Made by a program: the position numbers and the translations under genes | Assembly (NCBI GenBank): GCA_020845735.1 | Contig: JADLFF010000092.1 | Location: forward strand, 1 to 37,581 | Length of the DNA: 37,581 nucleotides | Direction: 5' to 3' | Origin: Dehalococcoidia bacterium | GTDB taxonomy: Bacteria; Chloroflexota; Dehalococcoidia; UBA2979 | The notes under the pieces: generated by a model | The model's input: only the letters and a program-made list of their open reading frames with translations | Database searches by the model: none | Told to the model about the DNA's origin: nothing | Shown here: positions 7,163-17,685 of the stretch, piece by piece | How the letters are laid out: each line of letters opens with the position of its first letter | Position numbering within the stretch: the stretch's first letter is position 1

Positions 7163-9282
7163 ACGGCGTTCCTCTCGGCTTCCCTGCTCGCAACCGCGGG
7201 CGCAGACACGTTCTTGATGAGCGCTGGCACATCGAGGATCAGCGCCACCTGGCCATCGCCCAGGATCGTGGCGCCAGCGATACCCCGGGCACGCCCCAGC
7301 TGCCCCGATAACGACTTGACCACGATCTCCTGCTGGTCGATCAGTTCGTCCACCGTCAGCGCGACCGTCCGGTCAGACTCGGACTCGCCCGTGCGGACGA
7401 CGACCACGTAATTGTCGCCACGAGGCGCGTCCTCAACAGGCGCCGTCGCGGCATCCGGCACCCGCGCCGAGGGCACGCCGGCTCGCCTCAGCATCTCGCT
7501 CAGGCTGAGCACGCCCATGGCCATGTTGCGCAGCTGCATCGCCGGCCGCCCGCCGACGGTCTGCTGCAGGGTCGCCTCCGGCTGCACGATCTCGCGCACG
7601 TAGGCCAGCGGGATCGCGTACGTCTCGCCGCCCGCGGACACGAGGAGCCCTCGGACGGTTGCGAGGGTGAGCGGCAACCGCAGCACGAACGTGGTTCCGA
7701 CGCCCGGCGTTGAATCGACGTCGACGCTGCCGTTCAACCCCTCGATCTTGCTGCGGACGATGTCCATTCCCACGCCGCGCCCGGAGACCTCGGTGGTCTG
7801 GGCGGCTGTGGAGAACCCCGGCGCGAAGATCAGCGAGACCGCCTCGGCGTCAGTCAGCCGCTGGGCTGCCTCCGCGGAGATGACACCCTTCATCACGGCG
7901 ACATCGCGGATGCGCGAGGGGTCGATGCCCTTGCCGTCGTCCGACACGGTGATCAGGACGTGGCCCGGTCCGTGGCGCGCGGCGAGGCGGACGGTCGCCT
8001 TCTCGGGCTTGCCGAGCGCGGCGCGCTCCTCCGCCGACTCCACGCCGTGGTCCACCGAGTTGCGGATGAGATGGATGATCGGGTCCTTGATCTCCTCGAT
8101 CACGGACCGGTCGATCTCGGTGTCCTCTCCTTCGACGACCAGCGCGATCTGCTTGTCCATGCTGCGCGCGAGGTCGCGCACGAGCCGTGGGAACTTCGAG
8201 AAGATCACGCCCACCGGGAGCATCCGCGCCTGCATCATGCTCTCGTGGAGCACGTCGACCACCTTGGCGATGTGCGTGGACGTCTCGACGAGTACACGAA
8301 CCTGCTCGTCCTCCTTGTACCGCGACTGCAGCGTGCGGCTGACCTGCGCCACGCGCGTCCGGTCGATCACCAGCTCACCCACGAGGTTGATCAGCGCGTC
8401 GAGCTTGGCCACGTCGATCCGCACGGTCTGGGCCAGCGGCTCGATCCGCGGCGTCGCGGCGCCACTCGCGCTGTCCCGAGGTGCCTCGGGCGGGCGCTTC
8501 GGGGATGGCGATGCCTCCACCGGTGCCACGGCGCGGGCCGCGTACGGCTCCACGGTGGCGTCGGCGACGTCGTCGATGGCCAGCAGCGCCGCGATGATCG
8601 TGTCGCCATCGTCAGTGGTTGCGACGATCGCGTCGAGGTGATCGCCGCCGCGCTCTTCCTCGATGTCCTGCAGCGTCGGCACGGACGTCACGAGGTTCCC
8701 GCGACCGGTCAGGTCGTTGAGCACCTGGAAGAGGCGTACGGACTTCCACTCGCACTCGGGCCCGAGGACTGCGGTCACCCGCCAGAGCGGTGCATCGGCA
8801 GACTCGAGGGCCGACTGCAGGGTGGTGGACGCCGCGATCGCGTGGTCCACGGTGTACGCAGGTGCGTCCGAGGGCGCCACCGGGCCATCGCCTGCGGCGG
8901 CCCGCTGCAACGCCTCGATGATGGGAGCCACGTCGAGCTGGCTGTCGCTCGTCCCCGCGAGCTCGTCACGCAGCTCCTTCAGCCCATCCAGGCTCATCAG
9001 GAGCGCATCGACGATCTCGGGCGTCACGACCAGCGTGCCCTTCCGCACGCGGTCGAGGAGGTCCTCCATCTTGTGCGTCAGGTCCGCCATGGCGGTGAAG
9101 CCGACCATCCCCGACGACCCCTTGAGCGTGTGGGCCGCGCGGAAGATCTCCTGGAGGAGCTCCGGGTTGTCCGACTCGTCCTCCAGGCGGATCACGTCCT
9201 CGTCCAGCTGTTCCAGGATCGACTCGACCTCCTGGAGGAAGATCTTCAGGTCATCGGTAGGAATATCGAGCGCGAGCGCCAT
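7159..9282 (-). CDS. cheA: CheA, chemotaxis histidine kinase
   Basis: A 707-residue cytoplasmic kinase with the full P1-P5 layout. P1 (HPt, about 1-105) has the phospho-accepting H51 in AAHTLKGSSGM. A P2-like docking domain lies around 160-240, then a Pro/Ala-rich linker. The P3 dimerisation helices start near 283 (RIDVAKLDALINLVGELV). P4 has the N box at about 403 (HLIRNSVDHG), G1 DDGKGI and G2 GRGVGMDIV near 500. P5, the CheW-like domain that couples to receptors, runs from about 534 to the end. ATG at 9282 with AAGGA eight bases upstream, 39 bases after cheW. It phosphorylates the CheY and CheB encoded downstream. Confidence 0.97.
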   Translation of the reverse strand: MALALDIPTDDLKIFLQEVESILEQLDEDVIRLEDESDNPELLQEIFRAAHTLKGSSGMVGFTAMADLTHKMEDLLDRVRKGTLVVTPEIVDALLMSLDGLKELRDELAGTSDSQLDVAPIIEALQRAAAGDGPVAPSDAPAYTVDHAIAASTTLQSALESADAPLWRVTAVLGPECEWKSVRLFQVLNDLTGRGNLVTSVPTLQDIEEERGGDHLDAIVATTDDGDTIIAALLAIDDVADATVEPYAARAVAPVEASPSPKRPPEAPRDSASGAATPRIEPLAQTVRIDVAKLDALINLVGELVIDRTRVAQVSRTLQSRYKEDEQVRVLVETSTHIAKVVDVLHESMMQARMLPVGVIFSKFPRLVRDLARSMDKQIALVVEGEDTEIDRSVIEEIKDPIIHLIRNSVDHGVESAEERAALGKPEKATVRLAARHGPGHVLITVSDDGKGIDPSRIRDVAVMKGVISAEAAQRLTDAEAVSLIFAPGFSTAAQTTEVSGRGVGMDIVRSKIEGLNGSVDVDSTPGVGTTFVLRLPLTLATVRGLLVSAGGETYAIPLAYVREIVQPEATLQQTVGGRPAMQLRNMAMGVLSLSEMLRRAGVPSARVPDAATAPVEDAPRGDNYVVVVRTGESESDRTVALTVDELIDQQEIVVKSLSGQLGRARGIAGATILGDGQVALILDVPALIKNVSAPAVASREAERNAV

Positions 9283-9321
9283 GCGGTGCGTCCTTGCAGG
9301 TGGGCCGTGAGTCCGGGCGCG

Positions 9322-9810
9322 CTAGGCGGCGATCGCCTGCCCCTGCGACCGCGCTGACCGCAGCTCGTCGACCTGCTCATCGAGGGCCCGCTCGATGTCG
9401 AGCAGGATGAGGAGGCGGTCCTCGAGCTTGGCGATACCCTGCAGGTAGAAGGAGTCGGCGGTGGTAATGACGCCCGAGGCGGGCTCGACGGCGTCGTCGC
9501 GCACCCGCAGCACTTCGCGGACCGCGTCCACGACCACGCCGATGCCCTGGCCGCCAATGTCCACCACGACGACTCGGCTCTCCGCGGTCTCATCGGTGGT
9601 TGGGAGGGCAAAGCGCTTCCGGAGGTCGATCACGGGAATCACGCTGCCGCGGAGGTTCATCACCCCCTCGACGTACTCGGGTGCATCCGGCACGTGCGTG
9701 ACCTGCTGCATCCGGATGATCTCGCGGACCGTGTTGATGTCGACGCCGTAGTTCTCGCCAGCAAGGTCGAAGACCACCAGCTGCCGCTCGCCCGTCGTCT
9801 GCTCAGCCAT
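9322..9810 (-). CDS. cheW: CheW, chemotaxis coupling protein
   Basis: CheW bridges chemoreceptors and CheA. The 162-residue protein is a single CheW domain: QLVVFDLAGENYGVDI, VREIIRM, then NLRGSVIPVIDLRKRF (the conserved core) and VVVDIGGQGIGVVVDAV. I chose ATG 9810 because GGAGAG lies six bases upstream; an earlier in-frame ATG has GAGG too close to it. This is the first gene of the seven-gene minus-strand operon, so its promoter should lie in 9811-10136. Slightly longer than single-domain CheW because of a polar C-terminal tail. Confidence 0.95.
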   Translation of the reverse strand: MAEQTTGERQLVVFDLAGENYGVDINTVREIIRMQQVTHVPDAPEYVEGVMNLRGSVIPVIDLRKRFALPTTDETAESRVVVVDIGGQGIGVVVDAVREVLRVRDDAVEPASGVITTADSFYLQGIAKLEDRLLILLDIERALDEQVDELRSARSQGQAIAA

Positions 9811-10136
9811 CGGTCTCTCCATCCTCGCGCGCGCCTCGATCAGCGTCGGCAGTCGGTTACTGAGCCCGATCATCGCGAGCGGCGCGCAGGCGTCATATCG
9901 GGGAATCTCGCACTCCGCCTCGTGCGGACCCCGTGCGGACGCGGCTGGCGGCCGCTCGTCAGCGTGGATTCAGCCAGGGGCGTTCGGCGCGGGCTCGAGC
10001 CCCGGCCTCACCTCGGGTGGCCCGAGGCGTCACGGACGCCGGCGCTCCGGCCCTCAGAGGGATCTCCCGATGTCACGCTGTCCGCACACGGCCGACGATC
10101 GAGGCAACACGCCTGTTCGAGAGGCCCCCACCCCAC
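9811..10136. other. Divergent intergenic region between the che operon and the PAP2 gene
   Basis: These 326 bases must contain the che promoter (minus) and the PAP2 promoter (plus), but I see no convincing -35/-10 pair. It does hold a direct repeat CGTGCGGAC at 9921-9929 and 9932-9940 (11-base period, about one helical turn), a 12-bp palindrome GGGCTCGAGCCC at 9991-10002, and an inverted repeat CCTCGGG-TGG-CCCGAGG at 10011-10027. GC-rich repeats of this size arise by chance fairly often, so a regulatory role is only possible. Confidence 0.4.
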
Positions 10137-10897
10137 ATGGCGCACCGAGCCGCCGCCATTCGCTTCTCCCGACTCACGGCGCTGGTCGCGCGCGGGAGCC
10201 TGCCGTGGACCGTGATGGTCGGCGGCTTCCTCGTCTTTCAGGTCGTCCGAGGCGCCGCGAACGAGGTGGGTAGCGAGCCCCTGACCAGCCTCGGGGCGGT
10301 GGACCGCACGCTGGCGCTCGGCGTCCTGCCGAGCAGCGTCGCGCAGTCCTTCGAGCACACGCTCCTGACCGCACTCGCGCAGGCCATCCACCTCACCTTC
10401 TTCACGCTCCCGCTCGCGCTGGGCGTCGCCATGACCTCGAGGCAGTCACTGTTCTCGCGATTCGCGTGGGCGCTGACCTGCTCGTTCGCGATCGGCGGGC
10501 TCATCCACGCGATCGTGCCTGCGGCGCCACCGTGGCTCGCCGAGTCCGGCGTCAACGTGCTCCTGGCGCCCACCACGCTGCACGAGCTGCGGCTCGCGAC
10601 GGACCCCAACCCGTACGCGGCGCTGCCCTCGATGCATCTCGCGGTCGCCACCGTGAGCGCGTTCGTCATCGCTGGCCGGTTCCGAGCGCTGGCGCTGTTC
10701 TACCCGCTGCTGATGACGTGGGCGCTCATCTACCTCGGCGAGCACTACCTCGTGGACTGCATCGCCGGTGTGCTGGTCGGCGCGCTGGGGTGGCGCGCGG
10801 CGGGCCAACTGACGCGCGCGGGCGTCGCACCCACCGTCGACGCGACGGCAGGCAGCCTTCCGATGGCGGAGTCACCCCTCGAGGGGCGGCGGGCGGC

Positions 10898-10901
<4 letters not shown>
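10137..10901 (+). CDS. PAP2 superfamily membrane phosphatase
   Basis: A 254-residue integral membrane protein with about five or six helices. It has the PAP2/inositolphosphotransferase signature: ALPSMHLAV with H167 (motif 2) and YLGEHYLVDCIAG with H203 and D207 (motif 3), the histidine/aspartate residues that form and resolve the phospho-enzyme in this family. The arrangement is closest to the PAP2_3 branch that acts on lipid phosphates or transfers phosphoinositol; the substrate is not readable. The chosen ATG at 10137 has GAGAGG about eleven bases upstream, a little far; an extension to 9933 would add a low-complexity Arg-rich segment with no support. The gene ends with TAG at 10899-10901, interleaved with the TAG of the convergent ppdK. 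Confidence 0.8.
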
Positions 10902-13618
<2,717 letters not shown>

Positions 13619-13641
13619 TGTTTACCCCCACCTCGCGAACG

Positions 13642-13672
13642 GTGCCGGTACTTGAACACCGGCTCCCGGCAC
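13642..13672 (-). promoter_or_regulatory. Mutually exclusive leader hairpins before ppdK
   Basis: In the presumed ppdK 5' leader, GTGCCGG (13642-13648) can pair with CCGGCAC (13666-13672), or the overlapping GCCGGT (13644-13649) can pair with ACCGGC (13658-13663). Both stems use the same GCCGG, so only one can form. It lies 24-54 bases upstream of the start. This could be an attenuation-type switch, or chance pairing in GC-rich sequence. Confidence 0.35.
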
Positions 13673-13700
13673 ACGTCGCGCGGTCTTTTTCGAGGGATGC

Positions 13701-13706
13701 AGTATA
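13701..13706 (-). promoter_or_regulatory. Putative -10 element of ppdK
   Basis: Read on the minus strand this is TATACT, five of six matches to the TATAAT consensus, in otherwise GC-rich DNA. Transcription would start near 13694, giving a leader of about 75 bases. No good -35 hexamer is present at 16-18 bases distance. Confidence 0.4.
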
Positions 13707-13810
13707 GCGACGCCCCGTCTCGGGGACTCGACGTGCTCAACGGCCTAAGCGCCTGAGCACGCGGTCCGCCTGCCGGTTCGCTCGCGCCACTCGGTCCTCG
13801 CGGCGACGTG

Positions 13811-13869
13811 TCCGTAATCTGACATCTCGCGCTTGAGATGCCGATGAGTGCGGGTTCACTGATTACGGA
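13811..13869. repeat. Nested inverted repeats forming a three-way junction upstream of dgt
   Basis: Outer arms TCCGTAATC (13811-13819) and GATTACGGA (13861-13869) are a perfect 9-bp inverted repeat. Inside lie two further perfect hairpins: CATCTC/GAGATG (13823-13828 with 13835-13840, six-base loop) and AGTG/CACT (13847-13850 with 13857-13860). The second hairpin directly abuts the outer arm. Together they describe a compact three-way junction. The outer arms are AT-rich for this genome, so chance is less likely than for the GC-only repeats. Whether it acts as RNA, as a protein site or is an insertion remnant is unknown. Confidence 0.5.
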
Positions 13870-13955
13870 TGACCGCAGGGCTCACCACCCGCCGAGTCCT
13901 CCTCCCAGCGAATCTTGCATTCGCGTATGCACGTGATCGAAAGGCTGCACACACC

Positions 13956-13961
13956 TACACT
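13956..13961 (+). promoter_or_regulatory. Putative -10 of dgt (leaderless)
   Basis: TACACT, with a weak -35 (GTGATC, 13933-13938) 17 bases upstream. The expected transcription start falls within about three bases of the ATG at 13971, and no ribosome binding site precedes that ATG, so a leaderless message is likely. A GCGAAT-CTTGC-ATTCGC inverted repeat (13908-13924) lies just upstream. Confidence 0.4.
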
Positions 13962-13970
13962 CCTCGGACG

Positions 13971-15059
13971 ATGGCCACCGACGCACCGACGCCGCGCCCG
14001 GACCCAGCGCCTCTCGAGGCGATTCGCGCGCGCCTCCTCCACGCGGAGTCGCTCCTCGCGCCCCGCGCCGCCCGCGAGGCGACCTCGCAGGGCCGTGCGC
14101 GCCCGGAACCCCTCGATCCCCTCCGCCTCGACTTCCAGCGCGACCGCGACCGGATCATCCACACTCGGGCCTTCCGGCGCCTGAAGCACAAGACGCAGGT
14201 CTTCGTCGCCCCCGACTCGGACCACGTGGTGACACGGATGACCCACACCATCGAGGTGCAGCAGGTCGCGCGCTCGATCGCGCGGGCGCTCGGTCTCAAC
14301 GAGGACCTCACGGAGGCGATCGCCCTCGGGCACGACCTCGGCCACACGCCGTTCGGGCACGCCGGCGAAGAGGCGCTCGCAGACCTGCTCCCCGAGGGCT
14401 TTCGCCACAACGAGCAGTCGCTGCGCATCGTCGACCTCCTCGAGAACGGCGGTGCAGGCCTCAACCTGACCCACGAGACGCGCGAGGGCATCCGTGTCCA
14501 CTCGAAGGTGCGGGAGTCGGTGGCCGCCGAGGCCTGGGGCACCGCCTCCACCCTCGAGGGGCAGATCGTGAAGCTCGCGGACTCGATCGCGTACCTCAAC
14601 CACGACTTCCTTGACGCGATTCGCGCGGGCGTCCTCGCGGAGGCCGATCTCCCCGCCGAGGTGGCGCGCACGCTCGGGCCGGACCACTCGACGCGCGTGG
14701 GCACGCTGGTCCGCGATTGCGCGCTCGCCTCGTGGGACGCTGCCTTCGACCTCACCGCCGAGGCGCGGATCCGCCTCAGTCCGCCCGTGCTCGCGGCCAC
14801 CGATGTCTTTCGCGCGTTCCTGTTCGAGCGCGTCTACCTCGCGGAGGCCGCCCTTGCGGGCGCGCGGGCCGGTCAGGCGATCGTCCGAGCGCTGTTCGAG
14901 CATTATGTGCGGCACCCCGAGGCGATCCCCGGCTGGTCCCTCCCCGACGACCCCCCGTGGCGGCGTGCCGCGGATTACGTCTCGGGGATGACGGACGGCT
15001 TTGCGACGCGCACCGCGCAGGCCCTCGGGCTCTCCCCTGCCCTCGAGGCGCGCGCGTGA
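13971..15059 (+). CDS. dgt: dGTPase-family deoxyguanosinetriphosphate triphosphohydrolase (HD domain)
   Basis: Hydrolyses dNTPs to deoxynucleosides and triphosphate, so it controls the dNTP pool. The 362 residues match the bacterial dGTPase-like family. Signature FRRLKHKTQVF is followed by the HD metal site: H92 (MTHTIEVQQ), H121-D122 (GHDLGHTPFGHAGE) and D204 (KLADSIAYLNHD). The chosen ATG at 13971 starts close to conserved sequence and fits the leaderless promoter; an upstream ATG at 13869 would add 34 residues with no conserved look and would begin inside the three-way junction. A GTG overlaps its stop (GTGA), but the next gene probably starts further on. Confidence 0.93.
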   Translation: MATDAPTPRPDPAPLEAIRARLLHAESLLAPRAAREATSQGRARPEPLDPLRLDFQRDRDRIIHTRAFRRLKHKTQVFVAPDSDHVVTRMTHTIEVQQVARSIARALGLNEDLTEAIALGHDLGHTPFGHAGEEALADLLPEGFRHNEQSLRIVDLLENGGAGLNLTHETREGIRVHSKVRESVAAEAWGTASTLEGQIVKLADSIAYLNHDFLDAIRAGVLAEADLPAEVARTLGPDHSTRVGTLVRDCALASWDAAFDLTAEARIRLSPPVLAATDVFRAFLFERVYLAEAALAGARAGQAIVRALFEHYVRHPEAIPGWSLPDDPPWRRAADYVSGMTDGFATRTAQALGLSPALEARA

Positions 15060-15229
15060 CCTCAGGCACGATGCGCGTGCCCCCGGGCACGCTCCCCCTC
15101 CGGCCGCCGCCGAGGCGTATGCGCGAGTCGCGTGCGCTAGACTCGTTGGCGGGAGCGGCGGGCTCCCGAGGCACGCTTACGACTACTCTTCGCGCTACCG
15201 TCACGCCCGGCGCCGGCGACTCCGCCGCC
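15060..15229. other. Spacer with hairpin between dgt and the SH3b/CARDB gene
   Basis: Contains a perfect hairpin CGGGAGC-GGCGG-GCTCCCG (15150-15168) without a following T-run, and a TAGACT (15138-15143) that could be a -10. The downstream frame stays open back through this spacer with starts at 15056, 15071 and 15119, so part of it may be coding. Confidence 0.35.
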
Positions 15230-16009
15230 GTGGCCTTCACCACCCAGCCCCCACAGGCCACCCGGGACGCCGAGGTGGTCCCACCCGCGCGCCCACGACG
15301 CACCCGCCACACGCCGGTGCGCAGCGGCCTGCTCGTGGTCATCCTCGCGGGCGCGATTACCCTCGGAGCGCCGCTGCTCCGCCCCACTGCCGAGCCGCCC
15401 ACGGCGTCCGAGGCCCCGCGCACGCGGCCCGCCGTCGCCACGACCTCGAACGTGCGCGCGCGCCCCGAGGCGGGTGCGCCGGTGGTCGCGGTCCTCCCGG
15501 GCGGGCACACCCTCGAGGTGGTCGGGCGCCTCCCGGACAGCTCCTGGCTGCTGGTCCAGACCGGTCCCACCGAGGCCGATCGCGGCTGGCTCCCCGCCGA
15601 CCGGCTGGCGCTCTCGGAGACGCAGCGGAACGAGCTCGCGGTGGCCGCCCCTGCCGAGGCTGCCCCCGGGAGGGAGTCGACTCCGGCGGGCCTTCCCGAC
15701 CTCGTCATCGCCTCGGTCTTCCTCATGCGGGACGGCCACATCGCCCTCGAGATCCGCAACGACGGCGACGGTCCGCTCACCGAGGCGAAAGTCCCCGTCC
15801 TCGTCACCCGCGCCTCCGGTGAGACGGTCGGCGTCCTCGAGGTGGGTCCCACGACGTTGCCACCGCGCGGCACGGCGACGGTCGTCACGCCGGTGATTGT
15901 CCTCAACACCGGGACGTATACGCTGCAACTCGACCGGCAGGAGAGCATCAACGAGGTCCGGCGCGACAACAATGGCGCGACCAGGCTGCTCGTCGCCGGC
16001 GGGGGGTAG
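15230..16009 (+). CDS. Membrane-anchored SH3b + CARDB-like protein
   Basis: With the GTG at 15230 this is a 259-residue protein: a short basic cytoplasmic segment, one hydrophobic helix (SGLLVVILAGAITLGAPLL, about residues 30-48), a bacterial SH3-like domain (NVRARPEAGAPVVAVLPGG ... SSWLLVQTG ... GWLPADRL) and a beta-sandwich resembling CARDB (LPDLVIASVFLMRDGHIAL, then IVLNTGTYTLQLD, then INEVRRDNN). SH3b domains usually bind cell-wall or surface ligands and CARDB domains are adhesion-like; an extracytoplasmic role is inferred. Starts at 15056, 15071 or 15119 would add a low-complexity N-terminus. It is followed, two bases on, by a second gene of the same architecture. Exact function unknown. 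Confidence 0.65.
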   Translation: MAFTTQPPQATRDAEVVPPARPRRTRHTPVRSGLLVVILAGAITLGAPLLRPTAEPPTASEAPRTRPAVATTSNVRARPEAGAPVVAVLPGGHTLEVVGRLPDSSWLLVQTGPTEADRGWLPADRLALSETQRNELAVAAPAEAAPGRESTPAGLPDLVIASVFLMRDGHIALEIRNDGDGPLTEAKVPVLVTRASGETVGVLEVGPTTLPPRGTATVVTPVIVLNTGTYTLQLDRQESINEVRRDNNGATRLLVAGGG

Positions 16010-16011
16010 GC

Positions 16012-17046
16012 GTGGCAGCGCCGGAGGTCGGACGGCCCGGGTCGTTCGGCTCGCCTCGTGCGCGGCGGGATGGCGTCCTGGCACTGGCCAGCGCCCTGCT
16101 CCTCGTTGCCTGCGCACGTCCAGTGCTGCCGGGCCGCGAGACGCCCGCACCGACGATGGCTCCCACCACGGCCGCACGCCCCACGAGCCCGACGCTGGTG
16201 CGCGATGTCCCCCTCCGCGCCTCCCCGTCCGAGGACGCTCGCGAGGTGGCGGGCACCGTCGCGGGGACGCCGGTCCGCCTCGCCGGACGCCTCGATGACG
16301 GCTCGTGGTTCTACGTCGAGGTGGTGGGCCGCCTCGATGCGCTGGGCTGGGTGCCCGTCGCTGCCCTCGATGGCATCGACGCGACGCGCGCCTCGGTGCC
16401 GGTGGTCGCCACCTCGGGAGGACCGATTCCGGCCGCGGGCCCCGGCGAACCACGCGACCTCCCCAACCTCGTGCTCGAGAACGTGTCGGTGCGCCAGAAC
16501 CAGATCCTCGTCGCCCTCTCCAACGATGGCTACACGGACCTCGCGGGGCCGTTCACGGTGACGGTCAACGGCGGGCCGCCACACTCGATCACGCTGCCCG
16601 GCAAGCCATTGCGGCCCGGCGACCGGATCGACAACCCGCTCGCCGGCGAGTATGTGCAGCGTCGCGCAACCGTCGATGTGGTCGCGGCCACGCAGGTGCA
16701 GGAACAGTCCACCGAGGACAACCGCCTCGCGCTCACGGTCGAGCCGGACCTCCCCCTGGACCTCGAGATCCTCACGGTGGTGGCCCAGCCGCAGTTCACG
16801 GTCACGCTGCGCAACAACAGCCCGATTCCCCTCGTGGGCGCGGTCACCCTCACGATCCGCGAGAGCCGCCCGAGTGACCGCCTGCTCACGCGTGTCGACG
16901 ACGCGCCCCTCAGCATCCCGAAGGGCGGCACGCAGGAGTTCCGCATCCCCGCGGTCGTGGGCGCGGACCTCACCCGCATCCAGGTGCTCCTCCAGACGTC
17001 CGCGATCAACGACTCCGACATCCGCAACGACGTCTACCCACGGTGA
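16012..17046 (+). CDS. Lipoprotein with SH3b-like and CARDB-like domains
   Basis: A 344-residue exported lipoprotein: basic N-terminus with RARRD, hydrophobic stretch GVLALASALLLVAC and lipobox cysteine C34. After a Thr/Pro linker there is an SH3b-like domain (LVRDVPLRASPSEDAREVAG ... GSWFYVEV ... LGWVPVAAL), then two beta-sandwich repeats: one from about NLVLENVSVRQNQILVAL, the second from LEILTVVAQPQFTVTLRNN. The shared domain order suggests it arose by duplication of the preceding gene. GTG start at 16012 behind a G-rich stretch, two bases after the upstream stop; its stop overlaps the next start (GTGA). Likely on the outer face of the membrane; ligand unknown. Confidence 0.75.
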   Translation: MAAPEVGRPGSFGSPRARRDGVLALASALLLVACARPVLPGRETPAPTMAPTTAARPTSPTLVRDVPLRASPSEDAREVAGTVAGTPVRLAGRLDDGSWFYVEVVGRLDALGWVPVAALDGIDATRASVPVVATSGGPIPAAGPGEPRDLPNLVLENVSVRQNQILVALSNDGYTDLAGPFTVTVNGGPPHSITLPGKPLRPGDRIDNPLAGEYVQRRATVDVVAATQVQEQSTEDNRLALTVEPDLPLDLEILTVVAQPQFTVTLRNNSPIPLVGAVTLTIRESRPSDRLLTRVDDAPLSIPKGGTQEFRIPAVVGADLTRIQVLLQTSAINDSDIRNDVYPR

Positions 17047-17504
17047 GCACTTCGCAGGCCACTCCCGAGGACCTGGCGCGCGCCCTCGATGTCGCGCGTC
17101 GTGAGCTGCTCGAGGCGATGGCGGGCCTCACGGAGCGCGACTTCGCCACGGACCTCGGTGAGGGCGTCACGATCGTCGCCCTCCTCGCCGACCTCGCGCG
17201 TGCCGAGCACCTCGCGATCGCCCAGGCGCGCGCCGCGGCCGGCCTCGAGCCGCGCCCCACCACCGAGGTCGGTGCGTCCGCGGCGCGTCCACTGCCGCCG
17301 CAGGTGACGCACGCGCTGGCCGGCACGCGCTACGAGGCGCGGCTGCTCCTCGATGCGCTGGCGCCCGGCGAGGCGGTGGCGCCGACGATCGCCGCGCCAC
17401 TCCTCGAGGGCTGCGCCGCCGCCGAGCATGACGCGGCCACGCGGATCGCGGCGCGACCCACCTCGGGTCCGGACCAGCCACCGCCGCGGCTGCAGCTCGC
17501 CTGA
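17043..17504 (+). CDS. DinB-like four-helix-bundle protein
   Basis: A 153-residue, Ala/Leu/Glu-rich, mostly helical protein resembling DinB/mycothiol-maleylpyruvate-isomerase-type proteins, which bind a divalent metal with three histidines and often act as thiol-dependent transferases. Candidate ligands are the histidines in LARAEHLAIAQAR and AAAEHDAATRI and one in VTHALAGTRYEARL, though the classical WHxxHE pattern is weak. GTG start at 17043 overlaps the lipoprotein stop by four bases, so translation is coupled. That is odd for a cytoplasmic enzyme behind two envelope proteins. Family assignment is moderate; it could be another helical bundle. Confidence 0.5.
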   Translation: MSTSQATPEDLARALDVARRELLEAMAGLTERDFATDLGEGVTIVALLADLARAEHLAIAQARAAAGLEPRPTTEVGASAARPLPPQVTHALAGTRYEARLLLDALAPGEAVAPTIAAPLLEGCAAAEHDAATRIAARPTSGPDQPPPRLQLA

Positions 17505-17685
17505 CCGAGGCGTCCCGTTCCACGCAAGGCGCGCGCAAGACTTCGTGCGACTCCGTCCAACTTCTGTCAGATTTCCGGGAATCCTCGGCGCAGGTGCCAT
17601 CGAGGGCGTAACGATCCGCCTCGGTCGGTGTTCACTCTGTTGAAGCCTGCATCACCGAGGTGCAGGACCTGCAGCCAGGACGTGC

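Noticed and set aside
13685-13690. T-run as a plus-strand terminator
   Set aside because: The only stem nearby ends 13 bases earlier and no plus-strand gene precedes it; the run lies in the ppdK leader.
13869-13970. Longer dgt starting at ATG 13869
   Set aside because: Adds 34 residues without conserved character, starts inside a structured element and lacks a ribosome binding site; ATG 13971 fits a nearby -10.
15150-15168. Rho-independent terminator of dgt
   Set aside because: The hairpin is perfect but no T-run follows; kept only as a note in the spacer.
14776-16584. Long minus-strand open frame opposite the SH3b/CARDB genes
   Set aside because: Arg/Ala/Gly-rich, no family resemblance, antisense to genes with clear signal peptides and domains; typical GC-driven shadow frame.
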